DNA of 15,581 bases, from contig CAYLNH010000170.1 in the NCBI GenBank assembly GCA_964384625.1, positions 1 through 15,581 on the forward strand, in the 5' to 3' direction. Under the pieces are notes generated by a model. It saw only the letters and a list, made by a program, of their open reading frames with translations, made no database searches and was not told where the DNA came from. The stretch comes from CAYLNH01 sp964384625. Lineage in GTDB: Bacteria; Verrucomicrobiota; Lentisphaeria; JABSQK01. The translations under genes were made by a program, and so were the position numbers. Every line of letters starts with the position of its first letter. Position 1 is the first letter of the stretch. This document shows positions 1 through 7,155 of this stretch, piece by piece.

Positions 1-2
1 GC

Positions 3-1280
3 ATCGAGGGCGCCTGGAAGCCGAACCCGACCCAATGGGACATGGGCTATCTGAACACGCTGTTCAAGTACGAGTGGGAACTGGTCAAAAGCCCGGCCGG
101 CGCCAACCAGTGGCTGGCGAAAGATGTGGACGACGAGGACATGGTCGTCGACGCCCACGACCCGTCGAAGAAACATCGGCCGATGATGACCACGGCAGAT
201 CTCTCCCTGCGCTTCGACCCGGGCTTCGAACCGATCGCCCGCCGTTTCAAAGACAATCCCAACGAGTTCGCCGACGCCTTTGCCCGGGCGTGGTTCAAAC
301 TGACCCATCGCGACATGGGGCCGCGTTCGCGATACCTCGGTCCGGACGTCCCCGACGAAGACCTGATCTGGCAGGATCCGATTCCGGCCGTGGATCACGA
401 ATTGATCGATGCGCCGGACATTGCCGCACTGAAGGCAAAGCTGCTGGCTTGCGGCCTGTCCGTGGCCGAACTGGTGGCGACGGCCTGGGCCTCGGCCTCG
501 ACCTTCCGCGGTTCCGACAAACGCGGCGGCGCCAACGGCGCCCGTATCCGTCTCGACCCGCAGAAGGACTGGGACGTCAACCAGCCCGAGCAGCTCGCCA
601 GGGCGCTTGCCGCCGTCGAAGACGTTCAACAGGCGTTCAACCAGGCGCAGACCGGCGGTAAGCGCGTGTCGCTCGCGGACCTGATTGTTCTAGGCGGCTG
701 TGCCGCCGTCGAAAAGGCCGCGAAGGACGCCGGCCATGACGTGACCGTACCGTTTTCGCCCGGCCGGATGGATGCCTCGCAGGAACAGACGGACGTCGAA
801 TCGTTCAGCGTCCTGGAACCGCTGGCCGACGGCTTCCGCAACTATCAGAAGGTCAAGTTCACGCTGCCGGCCGAACATCTGCTGGTCGACAAAGCACAAC
901 TGCTGACGCTGACCGCGCCGGAGATGACGGTCCTGGTCGGCGGGCTGCGTGTCCTCGGCGCCAATGCCGGCGGTTCCCGGCACGGGGTGTTGACTGATAG
1001 ACCGGAGACGTTGACGAATGACTTCTTCGTGAATCTGGTCGACATGGGCATTGCGTGGAAACCGACGGCGGCGGACGAGGACGTGTTCGAAGGCGTCGAT
1101 CGCGCGACGGGCGAGGTCAAGTGGACCGGCACCCGGGTCGACCTTGTCTTTGGTGCGAACGCCCAGCTTCGGGCGCTGGCCGAGGTCTATGCGCAGGACG
1201 ATGCCGAAGAGAAGTTTGTGAACGACTTCGTCGCCGCCTGGAATAAGGTGATGAACGCGGATCGCTTCGACCTCCCCTGA
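3..1280 (+). CDS. katG: Catalase-peroxidase KatG, C-terminal part (5' end off the window)
   Basis: KatG is a bifunctional haem enzyme that disproportionates hydrogen peroxide and also acts as a broad peroxidase. Only about the last 425 residues are here; some 316 residues of a typical KatG, including the distal haem pocket, the proximal His and the Trp-Tyr-Met adduct, lie before position 1. The reading frame is open from base 3, so the internal ATG codons near the edge are not starts. Visible family marks are the proximal-side Trp of IEGAW (codon 15-17, equivalent to W321 of M. tuberculosis KatG), the proximal Asp in ADLSLR (198-200, D381), the catalase-switch Arg in RSRYLGP (330-332, R418), and the conserved SFRGSDKRGGANGARIRL, SQEQTDVES, LTNDFFVNLLDMG-like and VKWTGTRVDLVFG segments. 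The C-terminal domain ends normally at RFDLP. A GC-rich hairpin follows the stop. No frameshift is seen. Confidence 0.97.
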   Translation: MEGAWKPNPTQWDMGYLNTLFKYEWELVKSPAGANQWLAKDVDDEDMVVDAHDPSKKHRPMMTTADLSLRFDPGFEPIARRFKDNPNEFADAFARAWFKLTHRDMGPRSRYLGPDVPDEDLIWQDPIPAVDHELIDAPDIAALKAKLLACGLSVAELVATAWASASTFRGSDKRGGANGARIRLDPQKDWDVNQPEQLARALAAVEDVQQAFNQAQTGGKRVSLADLIVLGGCAAVEKAAKDAGHDVTVPFSPGRMDASQEQTDVESFSVLEPLADGFRNYQKVKFTLPAEHLLVDKAQLLTLTAPEMTVLVGGLRVLGANAGGSRHGVLTDRPETLTNDFFVNLVDMGIAWKPTAADEDVFEGVDRATGEVKWTGTRVDLVFGANAQLRALAEVYAQDDAEEKFVNDFVAAWNKVMNADRFDLP

Positions 1281-1295
1281 TCGCCGCCGGGACGC

Positions 1296-1335
1296 TCCGG
1301 GGCCGGGCCGGGCTGTTGGCGCCGCCGGCCCCGGA
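1296..1335 (+). terminator. GC-rich hairpin after katG, possible terminator
   Basis: An 11-bp perfect inverted repeat (TCCGGGGCCGG at 1296-1306 with its complement at 1325-1335, 18-base loop) lies 15 bases after the katG stop. No T-run follows it, so it is either a weak terminator or an mRNA 3'-end stabiliser. Confidence 0.4.
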
Positions 1336-1583
1336 ATCAGCCATCCGCGCGGCCCGGCGAAGCGGTCTTCAGCGCGCCGTTTGCCGGCGGCTGACCGCGG
1401 CGGAACGGCCGGAATACCGGTCTTCGGCGCAATCTTCCGGGTCGCCGAGTTCAGCTCAGATTCGCACAAAAATACAGAATCTTTCGGGTTTGCCGTTTTC
1501 ATCGGGGCCCTTGAAATTACTTTAAAATACAGGTGCTGGGATTTCTCCCGGCGCCTGAACTGTTTTGTGCAAGAGGCTACACC
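1336..1583. other. Gene-free spacer with leader hairpin before the zinc protein
   Basis: There is no credible gene here; short ORFs in this stretch have no ribosome-binding site and read as GC-rich noise. The first half is GC-rich like coding DNA and the second half (about 1440-1530) is clearly more AT-rich. It holds a TTTAAAAT tract (1521-1528) that could serve as a -10 region, without a good -35. A hairpin spans 1530-1557 (CAGGTGCTGGG pairing with CCCGGCGCCTG, 11 bp with two G-T pairs, loop ATTTCT). An inverted repeat GCACAAAA (1464-1471) / TTTTGTGC (1563-1570) brackets the region. Together these look like the promoter and leader of the following gene, but no single element is decisive. Confidence 0.4.
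1571..1576 (+). promoter_or_regulatory. Ribosome-binding site deciding the ATG at 1584
   Basis: AAGAGG lies seven bases before ATG 1584. A longer reading from an upstream TTG/ATG-like codon (1533) would run through the 1530-1557 hairpin and lacks a ribosome-binding site, so the shorter start is preferred. Confidence 0.6.
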
Positions 1584-2417
1584 ATGGCCAACGTCTTCGA
1601 TCTCCTGGGAATGGGAAGACGTTCGGAAATCCGGGACTTGTCCTCGGATGAAGAGGTACGCGTCCACACCGAATTTCAGCAGGAGGAGATTGAACGAAGT
1701 CTCAGCCTGCTGGACACCTCGGGTCCGCAAGCCGAACGCCTGCAGACCCGCGTCGAGAAGAGCGTTCAGGAAGCGCTTGAAACGCTGGGGACGGAGTCCG
1801 CCAAGCGGATCCACGTCATCAGCCGCGGGTTCTGTCCCGAATGCGGCGGACAACTCAAGCAGCATCTCTACACGAATATCTGCCCGTCTTGCGGCTGGAC
1901 CCATTACACCGTGCCGCGGCACGGCCCGGTCCGCGTTCACCTCGGTACCGGCGACTGCATCGAAGGCGACTACTGCTACTGCCTGCAGACCGGCGACATC
2001 CTGTTGATCCGTGATGAAGTCGTCGCCGCCCGCATCCGGCGCACCGCGTATGCCTGGATCGAATACGAGTGGGACGAGAACGAAATCGAGGAGAAACGCC
2101 ATCAACGCCTCCATGAAGAACGGCTGGTCTGCAGTTGGTGCGAAGCCGAGGCATCGCCGGACGAAGACGGGTTCAGCATCGTCTATGCCGCTTTCGGCGC
2201 CTACCAGAACCGGTATGTCTTCTGCTCCGAACCTTGCCGCGAGGCCTTTCAGGAGCGCTATCATTCCCGCGTTCACCGGAACTGCTATGAGACCGACTGC
2301 ATGACCTGTCGACAGTGTCAGAAGCGGTACGACACCACGCTGGACAGCTACCAGGTGGTGAAACGCGGCCGAGAAATCTCCGACGCGAAGTCCGAGGAGG
2401 AAGCGTCTCAGTCCTGA
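1584..2417 (+). CDS. Uncharacterised protein with three Cys-rich (putative zinc) modules
   Basis: This is a soluble 277-residue protein that I do not recognise as a named family. The N-terminus (1-75) is acidic and probably helical. Three putative metal sites follow. The first is a classic zinc ribbon, CPEC at 84-87 and CPSC at 100-103. The second is CSWC at 183-186 paired with CSEPC at 214-218, whose following REAFQERY stretch resembles TRASH/MYM-type treble-clef fingers. The third is a cluster at C234, C239, C242 and C245. Between sites one and two is a 75-residue beta-rich segment containing C125, C131 and C133. There are no signal peptide or membrane segments. The C-terminus is Glu/Ser-rich. 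It appears to be monocistronic: a spacer of about 300 bases precedes it and a terminator follows. The fingers suggest nucleic-acid or protein binding, but no catalytic motif is visible and no function can be assigned. Confidence 0.85.
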   Translation: MANVFDLLGMGRRSEIRDLSSDEEVRVHTEFQQEEIERSLSLLDTSGPQAERLQTRVEKSVQEALETLGTESAKRIHVISRGFCPECGGQLKQHLYTNICPSCGWTHYTVPRHGPVRVHLGTGDCIEGDYCYCLQTGDILLIRDEVVAARIRRTAYAWIEYEWDENEIEEKRHQRLHEERLVCSWCEAEASPDEDGFSIVYAAFGAYQNRYVFCSEPCREAFQERYHSRVHRNCYETDCMTCRQCQKRYDTTLDSYQVVKRGREISDAKSEEEASQS

Positions 2418-2488
2418 GCTGAGACCGAGTTTGAGAACCTGCAAGCCAGTGGACCTGGACTGCAGCGCCCGTTTCCACGAGCGACGAT

Positions 2489-2525
2489 ACCCCCCACCCC
2501 GACGGCGGCTGGGGGTCTTTGTTTA
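2489..2525 (+). terminator. Rho-independent terminator after the zinc protein
   Basis: ACCCCC (2489-2494) pairs with GGGGGT (2511-2516) around a GC-rich loop, and the T-rich run CTTTGTTT follows directly. It separates the zinc-protein gene from the exporter operon, which starts 47 bases later. The exporter therefore needs read-through or its own promoter, and none is obvious in the short gap. Confidence 0.65.
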
Positions 2526-2557
2526 GGGATGCAGCGTGCAGCTTCAAGACCGTTGGC

Positions 2558-2563
2558 GGAAAG
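2558..2563 (+). promoter_or_regulatory. Ribosome-binding site deciding the adaptor start
   Basis: GGAAAG lies eight bases before ATG 2572. The in-frame GTG at 2536 would add twelve residues but sits just after the terminator and has no ribosome-binding site. Confidence 0.6.
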
Positions 2564-2571
2564 CACCCGCT

Positions 2572-3342
2572 ATGGCAACCGTAGAAGTACATCCGGAAGA
2601 AGAACTCCGCAGCCCCCGGGAACACCGGCGCCGGCGGCGGTTGTGGGTTATCGGGGTTCTGGGGGTCCTTGCGGTCGTGGTCGTGTTGCTGTTCACCGTG
2701 CAGGTGGACCGCCATGTGACCGCGAAAGGCTATGTCGTGGCGGCAACCGGCAGTCAGCTCCGGCCGCTGGTGACCGCGGCGGTCGCCGAAGTGCATGCGG
2801 CGGACGCCGACCGGGTCAAGGCCGGCGCCGTGGTGATCTCGCTGGCGGCTGAGCAGGCGGCGGTCGAGCTGAAGCTGGCACAGGCGCGGCTGGCCGCGGC
2901 GGCGCCGGGAAGTCGCGAACAGAAGCTGGCCAGACTGGAAACGGCCCGGGCCGAGGCCGCGCTGGAAACCTTCCAGGTACGGACGCCGGTGGCCGGCCGG
3001 CTGCATCTGCAGCCGCTCCATCCGGGCGAAGTGGTCGCGGCCGGCAGCCTGCTGGGCGAAGTCTTCGGCACCGGCCGCCGGGTGACGCTGCGGGTCGGCG
3101 AACGCGATCTGGGCCGAGTGGCGGCAGGCCAGCCCGTGGAGTTGAGATATACCTCACGGTCGCTGCCGACCGGCCGCGGCGAGATCACGGCGATCCGCCC
3201 GGTGGTCCGCGCCGACCGCCGCGCCGGCTACCGCGAGGTAACCTGTTCCGTGACGCCGGAGGACCTCCCTGTCGGGGCGACCTGCGAGGCGCGGATCCGC
3301 GTCGGCCGCAGCTCGCTGGCGGCCATGATTCTTAACCGCTAG
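2572..3342 (+). CDS. HlyD/MFP-type periplasmic adaptor of the ABC exporter (short form)
   Basis: This is a membrane-fusion adaptor predicted to sit on the inner membrane and extend the adjacent ABC exporter into the periplasm. Residues 1-23 form a charged cytoplasmic segment with an Arg-rich run (RRRRR). Residues 24-44 are one transmembrane helix. The split lipoyl (biotinyl-like) halves are 61-95 (ATGSQLRPLVTAAVAEVH...VKAGAVVISL) and 134-166 (FQVRTPVAGRLHLQPLHPGEVVAAGSLLGEV). They are joined by only about 38 Ala/Leu/Arg-rich helical residues, and a beta-barrel-like domain follows (169-245). At 256 residues it is shorter than usual for the family (roughly 330-480) because the helical hairpin is small. 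It probably cannot reach an outer-membrane channel by itself. It is 27 bases upstream of the first ABC subunit on the same strand, so it is the first gene of a three-gene operon. Substrate unknown. Confidence 0.85.
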   Translation: MATVEVHPEEELRSPREHRRRRRLWVIGVLGVLAVVVVLLFTVQVDRHVTAKGYVVAATGSQLRPLVTAAVAEVHAADADRVKAGAVVISLAAEQAAVELKLAQARLAAAAPGSREQKLARLETARAEAALETFQVRTPVAGRLHLQPLHPGEVVAAGSLLGEVFGTGRRVTLRVGERDLGRVAAGQPVELRYTSRSLPTGRGEITAIRPVVRADRRAGYREVTCSVTPEDLPVGATCEARIRVGRSSLAAMILNR

Positions 3343-3369
3343 CCCGGATGCGGGACACGCGGGATTCCA

Positions 3370-5118
3370 ATGCCGAACAGCAAAATCCATTTTCTCTTTA
3401 CCTTTCTGCGGCCGCGGCTCCGGCAGTTGCTGCTGATGTGCGGCATCACCGTGATCAAGGCGGTGCTGGTGATGATCCCGCCGCTGGTGGTCAAGCAGCT
3501 CTTTGACCGCGTCATCAGCGGCGGCGACCACGACCGCTTCGTCGTGTTCTCCGTGATGCTGCTGGCCATCCCGTTCGGCATTGCCGTGACCACCTTTGCT
3601 CAGGTGATGTCGCTGGCGGTCCTCGGTCAACGCGTCATCTTCGACGTGCGCACCGCGCTGTTCCGGCATCTGGAGCAGCTCAGCCTGCGGTTCTACAACA
3701 AGTTCGGCACCGGCATGCTGGTCAACCGGCTGATGGGCGATACCACGACGATTCAGACCGTCATGTCCACCTCGTTGGTGACGGTCATTTCGGACATTGT
3801 CGTCTGCACCGTCGCCTGCATCGCGGCGATCCTGCTGCACTGGCGCCTCGGGCTGGTGTTGATTCTCATCGTGGTTCTCTTTGTGGTCAACTATCGCTAT
3901 CTGCGGCTGCGGATGCTCGAGTCGAAGCGCCGCGCTCTGCGGGCCATCGACCGGATGAGCGCCGGTGTCCAGGAACGGCTGAACCTGAACCTTACGGTGC
4001 GAACCTACGGCCGCGAGGAGACCGAGCATGAAACGTTCAGCGAGCAGACGCGCGAAGCCGTGCAGTACGGCATGAACGCCGGCACCAGCACGGTTGACTT
4101 CGCCAGCAATACGGAGCTGCTGACCTTTCTGGGCTGGGGCGTGGTCTACTTCTCCGGCTGCGCCATGGTCCTGCGCGGGTCGATGACGTATGGCGGCGTG
4201 ATCGCTTTCACCGCGTATGCCATGCAGGTCCTGCAGCCGGCCGTCCGCTTCTCGACCATCGCCCGCCAGATCCAGGATGTCAGCGTCGCCCTCGACCGGC
4301 TGTTCGAGATCCACCGGGAGACCTCCGAAGTCCAGCAACCGCCCGCAGCATTCAAGCCGAAGGACCTCAGCGGCCGAATCGATTTCGACCATGTCCGCTT
4401 CCATTACGAAGCGGCGACACCGGTACTGACGGACTTCGACCTGCACGTGGAGCCCGGCGAAACCATCGCCCTCGTCGGCCCGACCGGCTGCGGCAAGTCG
4501 ACGGTGCTCAACCTGCTGTTCCGTTTCTATGATGTGATCGACGGCCGCTTGCGTATCGACGACCGCGACATTAGCACGTACGACTTGCGCGCGCTGCGCC
4601 GGCACTTCGGCATCGTCCTTCAGGAGCCGATGCTGTTCGAGGCGCCGATTCTCGAGAACATCCGCTTTGCCCGACCGCGGCTGGCGCCGGCGAAGGTGGA
4701 GGCCGCCGCCCGGCTGGCCGAGATCCACGAGTTCATCCGCGATCTGGACGACGGCTACGACACGATCCTCGGCGGCCGGTACGGCATCTCGCTGTCCGCC
4801 GGGCAGCAGCAGCAGCTGACCATTGCCCGGGCCATCGCGGCGGATCCGCGCATCCTCGTGATGGACGAAGCCACCAGCAACCTCGACAGCGAGTCCGAAG
4901 CCCGCATCCAACGTGCGATGGACCGGGTTCTGAGCGGCCGCACGTGCTTTGTTGTGGCCCACCGCCTGAGCACAATCCGAAACGCCAGCCGCATCGCCTA
5001 CATCGAGGCCGGCGCCATTCGGGAACTCGGCTCGCATGACGAACTGATGGCCCTGGCCGGCGGTTGCTATCGGGAGCTGTATCTGAAACACATCGAGAGC
5101 GGATCACTGGAGGAGTAG
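3370..5118 (+). CDS. ABC exporter half-transporter A (catalytic Walker B, LSAGQ signature)
   Basis: This is a type-IV fold exporter subunit of 582 residues: six transmembrane helices (within about 15-300) fused to a nucleotide-binding domain (about 335-575). Walker A is GPTGCGKST at 370-378. The signature is LSAGQ at 475-479 where the consensus is LSGGQ. Walker B is ILVMDE with the catalytic Glu at 500, and the switch His is H531 in VVAHRLS. It therefore supplies the intact Walker A/B, Glu and His for the consensus ATP site and a deviant signature for the other site. The next gene has the opposite pattern, so the two are expected to form an obligate heterodimer. With an adaptor upstream, export of a peptide, lipid or drug-like molecule is likely, but the sequence does not fix the substrate. 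The ribosome-binding site is weak (CGGGAT just before ATG 3370). Confidence 0.93.
   Translation: MPNSKIHFLFTFLRPRLRQLLLMCGITVIKAVLVMIPPLVVKQLFDRVISGGDHDRFVVFSVMLLAIPFGIAVTTFAQVMSLAVLGQRVIFDVRTALFRHLEQLSLRFYNKFGTGMLVNRLMGDTTTIQTVMSTSLVTVISDIVVCTVACIAAILLHWRLGLVLILIVVLFVVNYRYLRLRMLESKRRALRAIDRMSAGVQERLNLNLTVRTYGREETEHETFSEQTREAVQYGMNAGTSTVDFASNTELLTFLGWGVVYFSGCAMVLRGSMTYGGVIAFTAYAMQVLQPAVRFSTIARQIQDVSVALDRLFEIHRETSEVQQPPAAFKPKDLSGRIDFDHVRFHYEAATPVLTDFDLHVEPGETIALVGPTGCGKSTVLNLLFRFYDVIDGRLRIDDRDISTYDLRALRRHFGIVLQEPMLFEAPILENIRFARPRLAPAKVEAAARLAEIHEFIRDLDDGYDTILGGRYGISLSAGQQQQLTIARAIAADPRILVMDEATSNLDSESEARIQRAMDRVLSGRTCFVVAHRLSTIRNASRIAYIEAGAIRELGSHDELMALAGGCYRELYLKHIESGSLEE
5108..5114 (+). promoter_or_regulatory. 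Shine-Dalgarno inside the end of the first ABC gene
   Basis: GGAGGAG overlaps the last codons of the upstream gene, and the downstream ATG (5119) directly follows its TAG stop. This arrangement couples translation of the two ABC subunits, which fits equal production of heterodimer partners. Confidence 0.75.
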
Positions 5119-7056
5119 ATGGCCGGATCACCCGAAATCTACCGTGACATCCCCTTCCGGCCGCCGCGGGAAAAGCTGACCCGCGGCGACCTGTGGCAGC
5201 TTGTCTGGCGCTTGCTCAATGAGTACTGCCGCGGCTATCGCCGGCTCCTGGCGCTCTGCGTCGTCCTGCAGCTGTTGGCCGGGCTGACGCCGTACGCGCT
5301 GTTCTTCAGTGTCCGCCATATGGTCAGCAACGTGATCGTCGTCGAACAACTGCCGCCGCCGACGTTGGCCGCCGAACGCGCGCCTTTGATGCCGCCGTCC
5401 GAACCCGTCGCCGGCGAACACGAGGCCCTGGCCGACCGCGGCATCGGCTCCGAACGCGAGGTCTGGCAGACTGCCGCGCTCTTTTTCGTCATCGTCATTA
5501 CGCTGAATCTCGCGGGCCGGCTGTCCCGCCGGCTGCGGGTGGTGGCCAGCGCCCGCATCTTCGGCCGCCTGCGGCAGGTGATCCACCGCAAGATCCTGGC
5601 GTTGGATTACGAGAACTACCAGCGGCAGACCACCGGCCGGCTGATGAGCTATGTGATTACGGATGTCAACGCCATGGACCGGTTGTTCCTCCAGGCGCTG
5701 GTGATGCTGGCCGGCGAACTCACCATGATCTCCGTCGGTCTGCTCGTCATCTTCTTTCTGCACTGGCAGTTGGCCCTGGCGGTCGGCATCCTGCTGCCGT
5801 TGCACGGTCTGCTCTATCTGAAAGTGAAACAGCCGCAGCGGGAAGCCAGCCGCGAACTGCGCCACACAAACTCCTGCCTGTGGAACTTCACCACCCAGCG
5901 CATGAACGGCATCAAGACGATCATGGCCTACGCCCAGGAGCCGCGGGAGGCGCTGCACTTCGTGCGGCTTGCCGGCTGCTACCTGCGGGACGCCCTGTTT
6001 GTCTCGCGCTGCAGCGCCGTCATCAAATGCAACGCCTGGCTGATCATGGGGCTCGGTACCGGCACGGTCATGGTCGCCGGCACCTGGCTCGTCCTCCACC
6101 ATCGCCTGCAGTTGGGCGACATGGTGATGTTCCACGGCATTGTCGCCTTCCTCTTCAGCCGCGTTCTGCAGGTCAGCAACCTGAACGCCTGGTTCGCCCA
6201 CATCAGCGCCGTACTCGGCCGCGTGTATCGCGTCCTGGACACCCCCATTCAGATCAAGGACGCTGCCGACGCCGAACCGCTGGGACCGGACGTCCGCGGC
6301 GAAATCCAATTCCGCCACGTCACCTTCGATTATCCGGAAAGCAACCGGTCTTCGCTGCAGGAGCTCTCAATCACCATTGCCCCGGGGGAATGGCTGTGCG
6401 TTATGGGGCCGAGCGGCAGCGGCAAGAGCACATTGGTCAGTTTACTGACGCGCATCCGCGAACCGCAGGCCGGCGATATCATCATCGACGGCCGCCCGTT
6501 GCCGCGGATACAATTGGCGTCGTTGCGGGAAAACATGGTTCTCGTCCCGCAGGAACCCCAGATCTTCAGCGGCACGATTGCCGACAACATCTGTTACGGG
6601 TCCGGCTCCCATTCGCCCGCGGCGATCATGGCCGCCGCCAAGGCGGCTGAACTGCACGAAACCATCATGGACCTGCCGGCCAAGTACGAAACCATTCTGG
6701 GGGAGAAGGGGGTCAGCCTTTCCGGCGGCCAGCGGCAGCGGCTGTCGCTGGCCCGGGCGCTGATCACCGATCCCAGGATTCTCATCCTCGACGACTGCAC
6801 CAGCGCCCTCGATGCACAGACCGAGAAACGCATCCAGGCAACCCTGAGCCGCGTCATGCAGGGCCGCACGGCGATCATCATCTCGCAGCGGATCTCCATG
6901 GCGCTCGAGTGTGACCGGGTGCTGGTGCTGAACCAGGGACGCGTGGAAGCCTGCGGCACCCCCAGGGAACTGCTCGAACAGGAAGGGTTCTTCCGCCTGC
7001 TGCACCAGCGCCAGGCCGGCCGCGAGCCCACGGCATCCACGACCGGATACGGCTGA
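5119..7056 (+). CDS. ABC exporter half-transporter B (degenerate ATP site, LSGGQ signature)
   Basis: This is a second fused membrane/ATPase exporter subunit of 645 residues, abutting the first with no gap. The six-helix membrane domain covers about 40-350 and the nucleotide-binding domain about 370-625. Walker A is GPSGSGKST (430-438) and the signature is a canonical LSGGQ (534-538). Walker B reads LILDD: D558 is followed by D559 where exporters carry the catalytic Glu. The switch position is Q590 (IIISQRIS) in place of His. In known heterodimeric exporters such as TM287/288 these same changes mark the subunit that builds the non-hydrolysing site. Unusual for the family is a Pro/Glu-rich insertion of about 35 residues (75-112) between the first two helices, predicted to face the periplasm and possibly to contact the adaptor. 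The protein ends with a short polar tail. Confidence 0.93.
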   Translation: MAGSPEIYRDIPFRPPREKLTRGDLWQLVWRLLNEYCRGYRRLLALCVVLQLLAGLTPYALFFSVRHMVSNVIVVEQLPPPTLAAERAPLMPPSEPVAGEHEALADRGIGSEREVWQTAALFFVIVITLNLAGRLSRRLRVVASARIFGRLRQVIHRKILALDYENYQRQTTGRLMSYVITDVNAMDRLFLQALVMLAGELTMISVGLLVIFFLHWQLALAVGILLPLHGLLYLKVKQPQREASRELRHTNSCLWNFTTQRMNGIKTIMAYAQEPREALHFVRLAGCYLRDALFVSRCSAVIKCNAWLIMGLGTGTVMVAGTWLVLHHRLQLGDMVMFHGIVAFLFSRVLQVSNLNAWFAHISAVLGRVYRVLDTPIQIKDAADAEPLGPDVRGEIQFRHVTFDYPESNRSSLQELSITIAPGEWLCVMGPSGSGKSTLVSLLTRIREPQAGDIIIDGRPLPRIQLASLRENMVLVPQEPQIFSGTIADNICYGSGSHSPAAIMAAAKAAELHETIMDLPAKYETILGEKGVSLSGGQRQRLSLARALITDPRILILDDCTSALDAQTEKRIQATLSRVMQGRTAIIISQRISMALECDRVLVLNQGRVEACGTPRELLEQEGFFRLLHQRQAGREPTASTTGYG

Positions 7057-7087
7057 TACCCCCCGTCGTTTTTGGTCGCCGCTCCCC

Positions 7088-7116
7088 TTTAAATCGCGCG
7101 TCACAGGCGGTATAGT
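7088..7116 (+). promoter_or_regulatory. Sigma70-like promoter for the pseudokinase operon
   Basis: TTTAAA (7088-7093) and TATAGT (7111-7116) are separated by 17 bases, matching the -35/-10 consensus at 4/6 and 5/6. Transcription would begin near 7123, about 33 bases before the start codon. It lies in the only gap between the exporter genes and the pseudokinase gene. Confidence 0.55.
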
Positions 7117-7143
7117 CTCTCCCTGCGGAAACACCAATCAGCC

Positions 7144-7150
7144 CAGGTGA
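7144..7150 (+). promoter_or_regulatory. Ribosome-binding site deciding the ATG at 7156
   Basis: CAGGTGA sits five bases before ATG 7156. The alternative in-frame GTG (7147) is part of this very motif, so the ATG is taken as the start. Confidence 0.6.
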
Positions 7151-7155
7151 CACCC

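Noticed and set aside
1511..1528. TTGAAA plus TAAAAT as a promoter pair before the zinc protein
   Set aside because: Only six bases separate them, far too few for a sigma70 promoter; at most the second hexamer could be a -10.
690..2444. 584-codon minus-strand frame across katG and the zinc protein
   Set aside because: It covers two real plus-strand genes and the spacer between them, with no recognisable domain.
3154..5091. 645-codon minus-strand frame opposite the adaptor and first ABC gene
   Set aside because: It is a shadow of the exporter genes. The translation is rich in His, Gln and Asp, typical of reversed GC-rich coding sequence.
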